From positions 46,896 to 110,895 of the forward strand of contig CABZJA010000001.1 of NCBI GenBank assembly GCA_902525935.1: a DNA stretch of 64,000 nucleotides. The letters are read 5' to 3'. Under the pieces are notes generated by a model that saw nothing but the letters and a program-made list of their open reading frames with translations, ran no database searches and was not told where the DNA came from. Origin of the DNA: an uncultured Pelagibacteraceae bacterium. Its GTDB lineage: Bacteria > Pseudomonadota > Alphaproteobacteria > Pelagibacterales > Pelagibacteraceae. Numbering within the stretch: the stretch's first letter is position 1; the number at the start of each line of letters is the position of its first letter. Below, one piece after another: positions 1-8,953 of this stretch. A program made the translations under genes and the position numbers.

Positions 1-481
1 CATCACAAATTCTGAGATGAAATATTTTTTGGATCATTTTTATAGTCCAATTTGCAGATCCAGCTGATGCAAATGGTCCAAAATAAAATCCTTCTTTGCC
101 TTTTTTCCCTCTGTGCCTTTTGATTTGTGGCCATTTATCTTTGTCGCCTATAAAAATAAAAGGAAAGGATTTGTCGTCTCTTAGTAAAATATTAAATTTT
201 GGTTTAAACTTTTTAATTAAATTTGCCTCTAAAAGTAAAGCCTCACTTTCATTTGAAGTAGTAGTAATTTCGAGTCTTTTTGTTTGAGAGAGCATTCTCT
301 CAGTCCTAATGATATGACTTTTCTCTGATACATAACTTTTAAGTCTGTTTGGAAGATTTTTTGCTTTACCTACATAAAGAATTTCTCCTTTTGAATTTAA
401 CATCCTATAAACACCCGGCAACTTAGGAACCAAGGGTAATTCTTTTTTAATTACTTCTTTACCTATATCAGAGCTGATCAT
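1..481 (-). CDS. uvrC: UvrC excinuclease subunit, N-terminal part (cut by window start)
   Basis: This is the 5' part of the incision subunit of UvrABC nucleotide excision repair. It is absent from the ORF track because the window cuts it. The reverse strand from the ATG at 481 reads [10 protein letters not shown]..., then LPGVYRM and [17 protein letters not shown], the GIY-YIG endonuclease domain that makes the 3' cut. [22 protein letters not shown] and the KSFPFIFI stretch are also standard UvrC. About 160 residues are present, so the UVR, RNase H-like and HhH parts lie outside. The start overlaps the folB stop by 14 bases, which suggests translational coupling at the end of an operon that also carries uvrB. 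The family is certain; the exact start is likely. Confidence 0.93.
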   Translation of the reverse strand, partial: MISSDIGKEVIKKELPLVPKLPGVYRMLNSKGEILYVGKAKNLPNRLKSYVSEKSHIIRTERMLSQTKRLEITTTSNESEALLLEANLIKKFKPKFNILLRDDKSFPFIFIGDKDKWPQIKRHRGKKGKEGFYFGPFASAGSANWTIKMIQKIFHLRICD

Positions 482-893
482 GGCTTCTTTTTTTAGAAAT
501 TTGGATCCCAACTGAGCTGCAATCCTTCATTATTTCTAATTTTTCGATTTGAAGAGTAATTTTATCTATTCTTTTATCTTTGAATAGCTCATCAAAAACA
601 TCTTCTGCCAATGATTCAAGAAAATTGTAATGTTTATTTTTTACTAGTTTTTTTATTAATTTTACTATTTTAGCGTAATTAACTATCGATTTAATATCTT
701 TATCGTTAGACGGTTGTTTATCTTGATAATTCACCTCTAAATTAAATTTTACTTTTTGAGGCTTTTCTTTTTCAAAATCAAAATAACCAAGTTTTAAATC
801 TAACACTAATTCTTTTATTAGGACCTTCTTTTCGTAATTAAATAGGCTTTTATTTTTATCTATTTTTACAACTTTGAGATTATTTTTTTTCAT
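468..893 (-). CDS. folB: Dihydroneopterin aldolase-type protein FolB
   Basis: A 141-residue protein of the dihydroneopterin aldolase/epimerase family, which in folate synthesis converts dihydroneopterin to 6-hydroxymethyl-dihydropterin. Visible family features are the opening strand [31 protein letters not shown], the [12 protein letters not shown] helix and the [15 protein letters not shown] helix, followed by the strand with [10 protein letters not shown]. The first 20 residues (lysine- and asparagine-rich) are longer than usual. The ATG overlaps the stop of the upstream hydrolase gene by one base and its stop lies inside the uvrC start region, so it is embedded in the uvrB-uvrC operon. The pteridine-reductase-like SDR two genes upstream supports a pterin role. 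Confidence 0.85.
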   Translation of the reverse strand: MKKNNLKVVKIDKNKSLFNYEKKVLIKELVLDLKLGYFDFEKEKPQKVKFNLEVNYQDKQPSNDKDIKSIVNYAKIVKLIKKLVKNKHYNFLESLAEDVFDELFKDKRIDKITLQIEKLEIMKDCSSVGIQISKKRSHDQL

Positions 894-2026
894 TACAACA
901 AATTCTCTTTAAAAAAATTTATAAATTGAGGCATATATTCATCCATGTGATCACCACCGATCATTACTCCTCTATCAAGACATTTTTCTTTTTTTAAAAC
1001 CTTAAATGAATTTTTCCAGGCTTTTTTTGGCTCCTCTTGAGCTGCTTTGTAAAATTCATCAAGTGAAGAATATAATTTATATTTTTTTAATACTAAATCT
1101 GGCCATTCACTTCCAACAACAAATCCATCATTATCAACAAAAAATGCTGGACACTTACTAACTGTCATTGCTTTATATTTTTTAGGTTTTTGGCCATAAT
1201 GAAAACCATGATACCAACCATCTTTCATATCAATCTCAATCTGTCCAGGCTCAGATTTAATCTTATTTACATAATCCTCACAAGGTTTTGGCAATGTATA
1301 GTCATCAGCAGCCCCATGAACATAAAGTAATTTAGTATTTGATGTTAGTTCTGGTTTATTAAAGAAACCTGCAAGCTTACATTCTGCTGCTTCAGGTAAT
1401 ATTGCATCAAAACCACTAGTCCCATCTAAAAATTTAGATGTGAACTTTACATCTGCCAAATAAAGACTGTTATTCCCACCCCTTGAATGACCTGTTGTTC
1501 CAAACTTTCCGTTAGACCTCGGATGAGATTGTAACAACTTGTAAGCCATAATAGCGTCTATTGCTCCATTGATTAGTGGGACTTTAGATTGATCTCTCCA
1601 TGTATCTTTCGCACCTCTATGACAGAAATTGTCAACATACATTACACCTATACCAGCATCTATTAGATTTCTAGTTCCATGGTAAACAAAATCATTCCAC
1701 GCATATTCGCCTGGACCTCCACTACTATGTGTCCATATAACTATAGGAACTTTACTTGAACCCTCAGGCAATTGTAGATAACCAGTAATTTCTATTGGAT
1801 TTTTTTTATGACCATCATTCAAAACAGTTCTTTGATCAAAACCAGAAAAAGATTTAAATTTTATTAACTCACCACCTTTTGATAATTTATTTTTTGAGAC
1901 CCAGTTTAAAACTGATTTTGATTTTTTACATTCTGCTCTAATATCAATATTTATATTTTTTGTAGAATGAGCCAAAACACTTGTTCCAAAAACAAAGAAA
2001 AAACAAATTGTTAGTATTTTTTTCAT
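893..2026 (-). CDS. Secreted alpha/beta hydrolase (dienelactone-hydrolase-like)
   Basis: A 377-residue protein with a clear signal peptide ([21 protein letters not shown]), so it probably acts in the periplasm. The alpha/beta-hydrolase fold shows in VPIVIWTHSSGGPGEY (oxyanion region), the nucleophile elbow GHSRGG near residue 180, a likely acid in HGAADDYTLP and a likely catalytic histidine in GWYHGFHYG. It resembles dienelactone hydrolase/prolyl-oligopeptidase-like esterases; the substrate cannot be told. The start ATG overlaps the stop of the SDR gene by 4 bases (ATGA) and its own stop overlaps folB by 1, so it is cotranscribed with pterin and DNA-repair genes, with no obvious functional tie. 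Confidence 0.8.
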   Translation of the reverse strand: MKKILTICFFFVFGTSVLAHSTKNINIDIRAECKKSKSVLNWVSKNKLSKGGELIKFKSFSGFDQRTVLNDGHKKNPIEITGYLQLPEGSSKVPIVIWTHSSGGPGEYAWNDFVYHGTRNLIDAGIGVMYVDNFCHRGAKDTWRDQSKVPLINGAIDAIMAYKLLQSHPRSNGKFGTTGHSRGGNNSLYLADVKFTSKFLDGTSGFDAILPEAAECKLAGFFNKPELTSNTKLLYVHGAADDYTLPKPCEDYVNKIKSEPGQIEIDMKDGWYHGFHYGQKPKKYKAMTVSKCPAFFVDNDGFVVGSEWPDLVLKKYKLYSSLDEFYKAAQEEPKKAWKNSFKVLKKEKCLDRGVMIGGDHMDEYMPQFINFFKENLL

Positions 2027-2778
2027 TCCTTACCACCCATTATGTCTGGAGTTTGCCAGTTTAAGTTTTGGCCACTATCAATTGCTAAAACTTGACCGGT
2101 AATAGATCTATTTTTAATAAAAAAGTCAACAGCATTGCAGATTTCTTGAACATTTGTCTGTTTTTTAAGAGGTGTTGCCATGTATTGTTTTTTAAAATGT
2201 TTATCAGACTGTCTTTTATTTTTAATAGTTGGACCTGGTGCAATTCCATTCACTCTAATATTTGGGGCAAGACTCATAGCGCAAGTTTTGGTTAAGGTGT
2301 AAAGACCAGTTTTGCTCAATGTATATGAAAAAAAATATGGTGTTAATTTGAATACTCTTTGATCAATTATATTAATAATATTATTGTTTTTGCCTCTAAT
2401 ATTTTTCGCAAATCCTTGTGATAACAATGCTGGCGCTTTAAGATTTGCTTTTAAATGGCTATCCCAACTTTTTGATGTAAAATTTTCAAGCTTGTCATTT
2501 TCAAATAACGAAGCATTATTTATTAAACAATCAAAATATTTCAATTTTGTTTTTGAAAACTTTAACATTTTCTCAATCTCGTTTTCTTTAGTCAAATCTG
2601 CTTTTATCAAATAAATTTTTGTACCACTTTTATTTAAATCTTTTTTAAGAATCTCTGCCTTGGATTTAGATTTGTTATAATGGATAACAATTTCAATATT
2701 AGGCCCAGATAATTTTTTAGCTATCGCAGCTCCCATTCGAGTTGCTGCTCCAGTAATTATTATCTTCCGTGCTTCCAT
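2023..2778 (-). CDS. SDR oxidoreductase, probable pteridine reductase (FolM/PTR1-like)
   Basis: A 251-residue short-chain dehydrogenase/reductase. The N-terminal nucleotide motif is TGAATRMG, the TGxxxRxG variant known from pteridine reductase PTR1 and FolM rather than the classical TGxxxGxG. NNAS is present, and [13 protein letters not shown] supplies the catalytic Tyr-x-x-x-Lys. The ending [10 protein letters not shown] matches the SDR C-terminus. Being two genes from folB strengthens the inference that it reduces dihydromonapterin or dihydrofolate. The start lies within the last 19 bases of uvrB and the stop overlaps the hydrolase gene. The SDR family is certain; the pterin substrate is inferred from motif plus context. 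Confidence 0.8.
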   Translation of the reverse strand: MEARKIIITGAATRMGAAIAKKLSGPNIEIVIHYNKSKSKAEILKKDLNKSGTKIYLIKADLTKENEIEKMLKFSKTKLKYFDCLINNASLFENDKLENFTSKSWDSHLKANLKAPALLSQGFAKNIRGKNNNIINIIDQRVFKLTPYFFSYTLSKTGLYTLTKTCAMSLAPNIRVNGIAPGPTIKNKRQSDKHFKKQYMATPLKKQTNVQEICNAVDFFIKNRSITGQVLAIDSGQNLNWQTPDIMGGKE

Positions 2779-4935
2779 TTTTTATCTCTTTTTTTTGTAA
2801 CTCTTGTTCCTGGCATACCTAGTGTTGATCTACCTTTAGGATAAATTTTATTATTAACATCGTACTGTCTAATTTTGGGGTTTAAAGTAATTTCTAATTC
2901 AGTACTTTGAAGTTTTCTCATCTCATCTCTAATTTTAGCCGCTTCCTCAAATTCTAGATTAGATGCAGCTTCTTTCATCTTTTTGTCTAATCCTTTTAAA
3001 TGTTTTTTAAGGTTACCACCAATATTGGAACCTTCACTTATTTTGACGTAATCTTTCTCGTAAACACTTTCTAAAATATCACTTATTTCTTTTTTTACAG
3101 ATTTAGCATCAATTTTATTTTTCTTATTGTACTCTAATTGAATCTTTCTTCTTCTCTCAGTTTCTTTAATTGCTTTCTTTATACTTTTTGTTTCCTTATC
3201 GGCATAAAGAATAACTTTTCCATCTACGTTTCTTGCGGCTCTTCCTATTGTTTGAATTAATGAAGTTTCTGATCGCAAAAATCCTTCTTTATCAGCATCT
3301 AGTATTCCAACTAAAGCACATTCTGGAATATCTAAACCTTCTCTTAATAAATTTATTCCAACTAAAACATCAAATACACCCATTCTGAGATCTCTCATAA
3401 TCTCTATTCTCTCAAGTGTATCTATATCAGAATGAAGGTATCTTACTTTTATCCCATTTTCATGAAGATACTCGGTTAAATCCTCTGCCATTTTTTTTGT
3501 TAGTGTTGTAACCAAAACTCTATAATTATTTTCAACTACTTTTTTACATTCATGCATAAGGTCATCAACTTGATTTTTAGCTGGTCTAATCTCAACTGGT
3601 GGATCAATTAAGCCTGTGGGTCTTATGACTTGATCAATAAACTTACCTTTAGTCTGTTCCAATTCCCATGGGCCAGGAGTTGCTGAAACAAAAACAGTTT
3701 GTGTTCTCATCAAATCCCACTCTTCAAATTTTAAAGGTCTATTGTCCATGCAAGAAGGCAATCTAAAACCATACTCAGCCAACGTGCTTTTTCGAGATCT
3801 ATCTCCTTTAAACATCCCGTTAAGTTGAGGAACTGTAACATGAGATTCATCTACAAAAACTAATGTGTTATCAGGAAAATATTCAAAAAGTGTAGGTGGG
3901 GGCTCTCCTGGTTTTCTACCAGATAAAAATCTTGAATAATTTTCAATTCCTGCACAAGATCCAGTTGCTTCAATCATTTCTAAATCAAATTTAGTTCTCT
4001 CCTCTAATCGTTGCGCCTCTAATAACTTGTTTTCATCTTTGTGTTTTTTTAAAGTTATCTCTAATTCTTTTCTTATTTTTATAATTGCTTGTTCTACAGT
4101 TGGTTTAGGAGTGATGTAATGAGAATTAGCATAAACTTTTACTAGACTAAGATCTCTAACCTGATCTCCTGTCAAAGGATCAAATTCCTCAATCTTCTCA
4201 AGTTTATCACCAAATAAACTTAGTCTCCATGCTCTATCCTCTAGATGAGATGGAAATATTTCTAAATATTCTCCCCTTGCCCTAAATGTTCCTCTAAAAA
4301 AATTTTGATCATTTCTCTTGTACTGAAGAGCAACAAGAGATTTTATTATTTGTTCTCTATTATATTCATAGTTTTTTTGAAGAGTTAAAGTCATTTTGCT
4401 GTAAGCTTCAACTGATCCCAAACCGTAAATACAGGAAACACTTGCAACGATTAAAACATCGTCTCTTTCAAGAAGAGATCTTGTTGCCGAGTGTCTCATT
4501 CTATCAATCTGCTCGTTTATAGATGCTTCTTTCTCTATATACGTATCTGATCTTGGCACGTAAGCTTCTGGAGTGTAATAATCATAGTAAGATACAAAAT
4601 ACTCAACAGCATTATCTGGAAAAAAAGTTTTCATCTCACCGTAAAGTTGAGCTGCCAAAGTTTTATTTGGTGCCAATATTAATGCTGGTCTATTTGTAGC
4701 TTCTATAACTTTTGCCATTGTAAACGTTTTTCCAGATCCAGTTACTCCTAATAATACTTGATTAAACTCATTTTTTTTTAGCTCCTTGGACAAGCCTTTT
4801 AATTGCATCTGGCTGGTCACCAGCTGGGGTAAAATCTGACTTTATTTTGAATTTTTTTCCACCTTCGAGTTTTCCACCGATTTTTGGGTTTTTACTCTGA
4901 ATGTCAGTAATTAGGTCTTGATATGTATTCTCCAT
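2760..4935 (-). CDS. uvrB: UvrB excinuclease subunit, with an apparent frameshift at an A9 tract
   Basis: UvrB is the damage-verifying, helicase-like subunit of UvrABC. The track shows only 686 residues from a GTG at 4820, but the conserved N-terminus lies upstream in another frame. From ATG 4935 the sequence reads [13 protein letters not shown]...[22 protein letters not shown] and then stops at TGA 4770-4768, straight after nine A's (4779-4771). With eight A's the frame would continue as [18 protein letters not shown], joining both parts into a normal protein of about 724 residues. The rest is intact: P-loop GVTGSGKT, the beta-hairpin region [28 protein letters not shown] and a C-terminal UVR motif. 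This is either a sequence error, slippage-rescued expression, or a real mutation. Apparent operon head. Confidence 0.93.
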
Positions 4936-4971
4936 ATATTAAACAACGTAATTGAATAATTTCATAATTCA

Positions 4972-6159
4972 ATGAGCATAATATCTAATAATTTAAAAAG
5001 AATTAAACCATCTCCAACTATTGCAGTTACTCAAAAGGCAAGAGAATTAAGAGCTGCAGGAAAAGATGTAGTTGGACTTGGGGCAGGGGAACCAGATTTT
5101 GATACTCCTATCAATGTTAAAAATGCAGCCATTAAAGCAATAAGAAACGGAGACACAAAGTACACTGCAGTTGATGGAACTCCAACATTAAAAAAAGCAA
5201 TTTTAAAAAAATTTAAAAGAGAAAATAAACTAAATTATAAACTAGACGAAATCACAGTTGGAACTGGAGGAAAACAAGTTCTTTACAACACTTTTATGGC
5301 AACTTTAAATAAAGGAGATGAAGTTATTATACCTGCGCCATTCTGGGTTTCATATCCAGATATGGTTCTCCTAGCAGGTGGAAAACCAAAAATAGTAAAA
5401 TGTGATGAAAAAGATGGATTTAAAATTACACCAGCAAAATTAAAAGCTGCTATTTCAAAAAGAACAAAGTGGATAATCCTTAATTCACCATCTAATCCAA
5501 CTGGATCAGGATACAGCAAATCAGAAATTCAAAAATTAGCTAAAGTTTTAATAAAAAACAAAAAAGTTCACATTTTGAGCGATGATATTTATGAGCATGT
5601 TAAATATGACAATTTTAAATTTTTTACTATTGCTCAAATTTCAAAATTAAAATCTCGAACACTAACAATGAACGGAGTGAGTAAATCTTATGCAATGACT
5701 GGTTGGAGGATTGGTTATGCAGCTGGACCAAAAGAAATAATTTCTGCAATTAGAAAAATTCAATCTCAGTCTACTTCGAATCCCTCATCAATTAGTCAAG
5801 CAGCAGCTGTTGAAGCTTTGAATGGCAAACAAGATTTTATTAAAAAAAGAGCAAAATCATTTAAAGAAAGAAGAGATTTTGTTGTCAAAAGTTTAAATAA
5901 TATTGATGGTATTAGCTGTTTAAAACCTAACGGAGCATTTTATGTATTTCCTAATTGTAAAAAACTTCTAAATAAAAGAACTAAACTTAAAAAAGATACT
6001 GATTTTGTCCAGAAACTTTTAGAAAAACAAAATGTTGCTGCAGTTCAAGGCTCAGCATTTGGTTTAGATGGATATTTTAGAATTTCATATGCTACTTCAA
6101 TGGCAAAACTTAAAATAGCAATGGCTAGAATTAAAAGGTTTTGTGAAGATTTAGGATAA
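4972..6159 (+). CDS. Aspartate-type aminotransferase, class I PLP-dependent
   Basis: A 395-residue fold-type I PLP aminotransferase of the bacterial AspB/AatA group, which exchanges amino groups between aspartate (or related amino acids) and 2-oxoglutarate. The opening SPTIAVTQKARELRAAGKDVVGLGAGEPDFDTP is the standard subgroup signature. The PLP-binding lysine is in NGVSKSYAMTGWRIGYAAG, and NSPSNPTG supplies the cofactor/substrate contacts; RISYATS near the end carries the substrate-carboxylate arginine. Length is normal for the family. It is transcribed divergently from uvrB with a gap of only 36 bases that contains a short inverted repeat (attgaat/attcaat) reaching the start codon. Exact substrate range (aspartate, or also prephenate or aromatic) cannot be decided. 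Confidence 0.88.
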   Translation: MSIISNNLKRIKPSPTIAVTQKARELRAAGKDVVGLGAGEPDFDTPINVKNAAIKAIRNGDTKYTAVDGTPTLKKAILKKFKRENKLNYKLDEITVGTGGKQVLYNTFMATLNKGDEVIIPAPFWVSYPDMVLLAGGKPKIVKCDEKDGFKITPAKLKAAISKRTKWIILNSPSNPTGSGYSKSEIQKLAKVLIKNKKVHILSDDIYEHVKYDNFKFFTIAQISKLKSRTLTMNGVSKSYAMTGWRIGYAAGPKEIISAIRKIQSQSTSNPSSISQAAAVEALNGKQDFIKKRAKSFKERRDFVVKSLNNIDGISCLKPNGAFYVFPNCKKLLNKRTKLKKDTDFVQKLLEKQNVAAVQGSAFGLDGYFRISYATSMAKLKIAMARIKRFCEDLG

Positions 6160-6161
6160 AT

Positions 6162-6536
6162 CTATTTTTTTTTATTTAGTCCAATTAAAGAGGAATTTCT
6201 AAATCTTAAAATTATGATTGCTAAAGCAATTAAAACAATCGCACCAGCTTCATAAAATAATATCTCTGGGTTCAGAGATTTACCCTGTAAAATAATAAAT
6301 CTAGCAAGCGCTGTAATAGCAATAAATAATGGTAAAGTAATTTGAATTGATTGACTCTCCCAAAATACTCTTACCATCGCAAGAACTTCAAGATAAAGAA
6401 AAAGTAAAAGTAAATCAGCTAAAGTAACTCTCTGCACAAGTATCATCTGGTACATTTCTTGCCCAAAAGCAATGACTGTACTAACTAAAATTATTACCAA
6501 TGCTACAAGCTGGATTTGCTTTACAATGTTTTCCAT
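6162..6536 (-). CDS. PsiE-like integral membrane protein
   Basis: A 124-residue hydrophobic protein with about four membrane segments (VALVIILVSTVIAFG, LADLLLLFLYLEVLAMV, ITLPLFIAITALARFII, AGAIVLIALAIIILRF). The stretch ITALARFIILQGKSLNPE and the C-terminal helix fit the phosphate-starvation-inducible E (PsiE) family. Its biochemical role is not known; in E. coli psiE responds to phosphate and carbon limitation. It faces the aminotransferase gene with only two bases between stop codons and lies 10 bases downstream of another small membrane protein gene, probably cotranscribed. No Pho box was recognised. Confidence 0.7.
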   Translation of the reverse strand: MENIVKQIQLVALVIILVSTVIAFGQEMYQMILVQRVTLADLLLLFLYLEVLAMVRVFWESQSIQITLPLFIAITALARFIILQGKSLNPEILFYEAGAIVLIALAIIILRFRNSSLIGLNKKK

Positions 6537-6546
6537 TAATAATCTC

Positions 6547-6966
6547 TTATAATTTAAAATAACTTTTTATTCTAGACTGAAATAACAAATAAATCGCCGA
6601 TATATGAATTATTGAGTTAAGAGTAAGCACAGATTTCACACCAAAATCATTTAAACCTAATTCTGGAATTGGTTCATAAGGAACTAAAATACTAGTTGTA
6701 ATGGCCTCGTATAAATCAAATAAACCAACAAAGTTCCAGGCTAATAAAATACCCCAAAGTACTGCAGATGGTTTTTTATAAATAAAGTAAACTAAAAACA
6801 AAGCAGTTATCCCAATTATAAAATCACCAGTCAAAGATACAATCCACTCGTATGGTGCCGCTCTCTCATTTTCTGTGATTGTCCAAAATAAAATTAAACT
6901 TGACCCAATAGCCCTGAATGACATCCAGCCAGTTGCAAACATAATCCACTTTACTCCTTTTGTCAT
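6547..6966 (-). CDS. Small four-helix membrane protein, function unknown
   Basis: A 139-residue protein that I do not recognise. It has about four hydrophobic segments (MFATGWMSFRAIGSSLILFW, IVSLTGDFIIGITALFLVYFIY, LWGILLAWNFVGLFDLY, VLTLNSIIHISAIYLLF) and few charged residues between them, so it is an inner-membrane protein. It starts one base after the stop of the DFR-like reductase gene and is followed 10 bases later by the PsiE-like gene, so the run trxB, reductase, this gene and psiE looks like one transcription unit. No signal peptide, metal site or cofactor motif stands out. Confidence 0.7.
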   Translation of the reverse strand: MTKGVKWIMFATGWMSFRAIGSSLILFWTITENERAAPYEWIVSLTGDFIIGITALFLVYFIYKKPSAVLWGILLAWNFVGLFDLYEAITTSILVPYEPIPELGLNDFGVKSVLTLNSIIHISAIYLLFQSRIKSYFKL

Positions 6967-6967
6967 A

Positions 6968-7987
6968 TTACACTAATCCAAGTCTAACTACTGATTTTGC
7001 TGCATCCTCAATACATCCTCTAGCCGGCTGAAATTTAAATCCTAGTAAATCTTCAGCATACGAAGCATCAGTTTGCATTTGTATCCCTAAATCTGGAACC
7101 ATCATTTTTGCACTTGTATCCAGATGACTAATTATTCTCACTAAAAAGTTTGGCAATACTTTTTTTGGAAGTTTTTTTGAATATTTAGGTAATGCTTCAG
7201 CCATAATATTAGAAAAATCTATCATTCTTTTGACCTCAGAGCCAATTATTAGTCGTCTTCCACCAACATCTGGTCTTGTTAAAGAATTGATGTGAGCTTT
7301 TACTACGTCTTTCATATCTGAGACTAAAATACTAAAATCTGGAGCACCTGGATATTTACCTTCTAGAAATAATTTAACATAACTTATCGAAGTTTTTTCT
7401 TTAGTATCTAAAGCGTCTCCAAAGACACCTCCAGGACATATACATACCAACTTATTCTTTAAACCATTATTCTCCATAAATTCCCAAGCTGCTTTCTCAG
7501 CTTTTATTTTTGAAACAAAGTAATCATTACAACCTTTCCAATTAGCATCACTCCAATCATTTTCACCAAATGTATATGGATTTGTCCTATTAGGTTTTCT
7601 AAACATTGTTGCAATTGAAGATGTTTTAATAATACGTTCAACTCCCGCATTAACAGCAGCTTTTAAAACTCTTAATGTCCCATCTTTAGCAGTTGGAACA
7701 AGACTTTCACGATCTCTAGAGGTTTTTAAAGGGAAAGGAGAAGCTACATGCATTACATATTTACAGTTTTTTAATGCTTCGTCCCAACCTTCGTTTTTTA
7801 AAAGATCTAATTCGACAAATGATAATTTATCAATTGATACATATTCATTTATGGTTTTTTTTGTTTGTTCTATTAAACCGGAGTCTCTAACAGTGCCTAA
7901 AACTTTATATCCCGATTTTAATAATTCAATTGCGGTGTGTTTAGCGATCCATCCACTTATACCCGTTAACAATACTGTTTCATTCAT
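6968..7987 (-). CDS. NAD(P)-dependent epimerase/reductase, dihydroflavonol-4-reductase-like
   Basis: A 339-residue extended SDR. The N-terminal Rossmann motif is TGISGWIAKH (TGxxGxxA-type) and the catalytic pair is in NDYFVSKIKAEKAAWEF (YxxxK). VMHVASPFPL, KTSSIATM and the later CPGGVFGDAL follow the pattern of dihydroflavonol-4-reductase/cinnamoyl-CoA-reductase-like and aldehyde-reducing enzymes. The substrate is unknown; bacterial members often reduce small aldehydes or ketones with NADPH. It ends one base before an unknown membrane protein gene and begins directly after the trxB stop, so it probably shares the trxB promoter. Confidence 0.78.
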   Translation of the reverse strand: MNETVLLTGISGWIAKHTAIELLKSGYKVLGTVRDSGLIEQTKKTINEYVSIDKLSFVELDLLKNEGWDEALKNCKYVMHVASPFPLKTSRDRESLVPTAKDGTLRVLKAAVNAGVERIIKTSSIATMFRKPNRTNPYTFGENDWSDANWKGCNDYFVSKIKAEKAAWEFMENNGLKNKLVCICPGGVFGDALDTKEKTSISYVKLFLEGKYPGAPDFSILVSDMKDVVKAHINSLTRPDVGGRRLIIGSEVKRMIDFSNIMAEALPKYSKKLPKKVLPNFLVRIISHLDTSAKMMVPDLGIQMQTDASYAEDLLGFKFQPARGCIEDAAKSVVRLGLV

Positions 7988-8932
7988 TTATTCGGATAAA
8001 TGTTTTTCAGCCTCTAATGCTGCCATACATCCCATTCCAGCTGCTGTAACGGCCTGTCTAAATATTTTATCTTTTACATCACCAGCAGCAAAAATTCCTG
8101 GTATATTTGTTTCCGTAGACTCCGGTTTTGTAATTAAATAACCCTCATTATCCATTTCTAGTTGATCTTTAAATAATGACGTTGCTGGATCATGCCCTAT
8201 GGCTATAAACAATCCATCAATTTTTAGTTCATCTATTTTATTTGTTTTAACGTTTTTAATTTTTAATCCAGTCACATTTTTAGGATCTTTTTCTCCAATA
8301 ACTTCATCAACAACAGAGTCCCAAATTATTTCAATTTTTTTATTTTCCATTAATTTCTTTTGAAGTAATTTTTCTGCTCTTAGATTATCTCTTCTGTGTA
8401 TAAGCTGAACCTTTGAGGCAAATTTTGTTAAAAACATAGCTTCTTCAACTGCCGCATTTCCTCCCCCAACAACAGCAACATTTTTGTCTTTAAAGAAAAA
8501 TCCATCACATGTTGCACATGCGGACACACCAAAACCTCTGAAATTTTGTTCAGAGTCAATATTTAACCATCTAGCTTGAGCTCCAGTTGAAATAATAATT
8601 GAGTCTGCCTCATAAATTTGACCACTATCTCCAACAGCTTTAAATGGCTTAGATTTTAAGTTAACTGATGTAATATGATCTTGTATCATTTCAGTTCCAA
8701 CAACTTCTGCCTGACCTTTCATTTGATCCATAAGCCATGGCCCTTGTACTACGTCCTTGAAACCAGGGAAATTTTCAACATCAGTTGTTGTTGTTAATTG
8801 GCCACCAGGTTCCATACCATGAACTAATATTGGTTTTAACATTGCTCTTGCAGCATATATTGCTGCTGTATATCCAGCGGGACCTGACCCAATTATTAAC
8901 ACTTTTGTGTGTTTAGTTGGATTTTCACTCAT
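7988..8932 (-). CDS. trxB: Thioredoxin reductase
   Basis: A 314-residue FAD- and NADPH-dependent enzyme that keeps thioredoxin reduced in the cytoplasm. The FAD-binding motif IIGSGPAGYTAAIYAARA lies at residues 13-30, the redox-active CATC at 139-142 followed by DGFF, the NADPH-binding VVGGGNAAVEEA just after, and the second FAD motif GIFAAGDVKDKIFRQAVTAAG near the C-terminus. Length and motif spacing are exactly those of low-molecular-weight bacterial TrxB. It is divergent from the ELM1-family gene with only 21 bases between start codons, so promoters must overlap coding sequence or each other. It probably heads the four-gene minus-strand unit down to psiE. Confidence 0.96.
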   Translation of the reverse strand: MSENPTKHTKVLIIGSGPAGYTAAIYAARAMLKPILVHGMEPGGQLTTTTDVENFPGFKDVVQGPWLMDQMKGQAEVVGTEMIQDHITSVNLKSKPFKAVGDSGQIYEADSIIISTGAQARWLNIDSEQNFRGFGVSACATCDGFFFKDKNVAVVGGGNAAVEEAMFLTKFASKVQLIHRRDNLRAEKLLQKKLMENKKIEIIWDSVVDEVIGEKDPKNVTGLKIKNVKTNKIDELKIDGLFIAIGHDPATSLFKDQLEMDNEGYLITKPESTETNIPGIFAAGDVKDKIFRQAVTAAGMGCMAALEAEKHLSE

Positions 8933-8953
8933 ATGAAAGCTATATAATGATTA

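Noticed and set aside
96-287. 63-residue plus-strand ORF at the window start
   Set aside because: It is antisense to the uvrC N-terminus, which has clear GIY-YIG motifs in the minus frame; the plus-frame product has no recognisable features.
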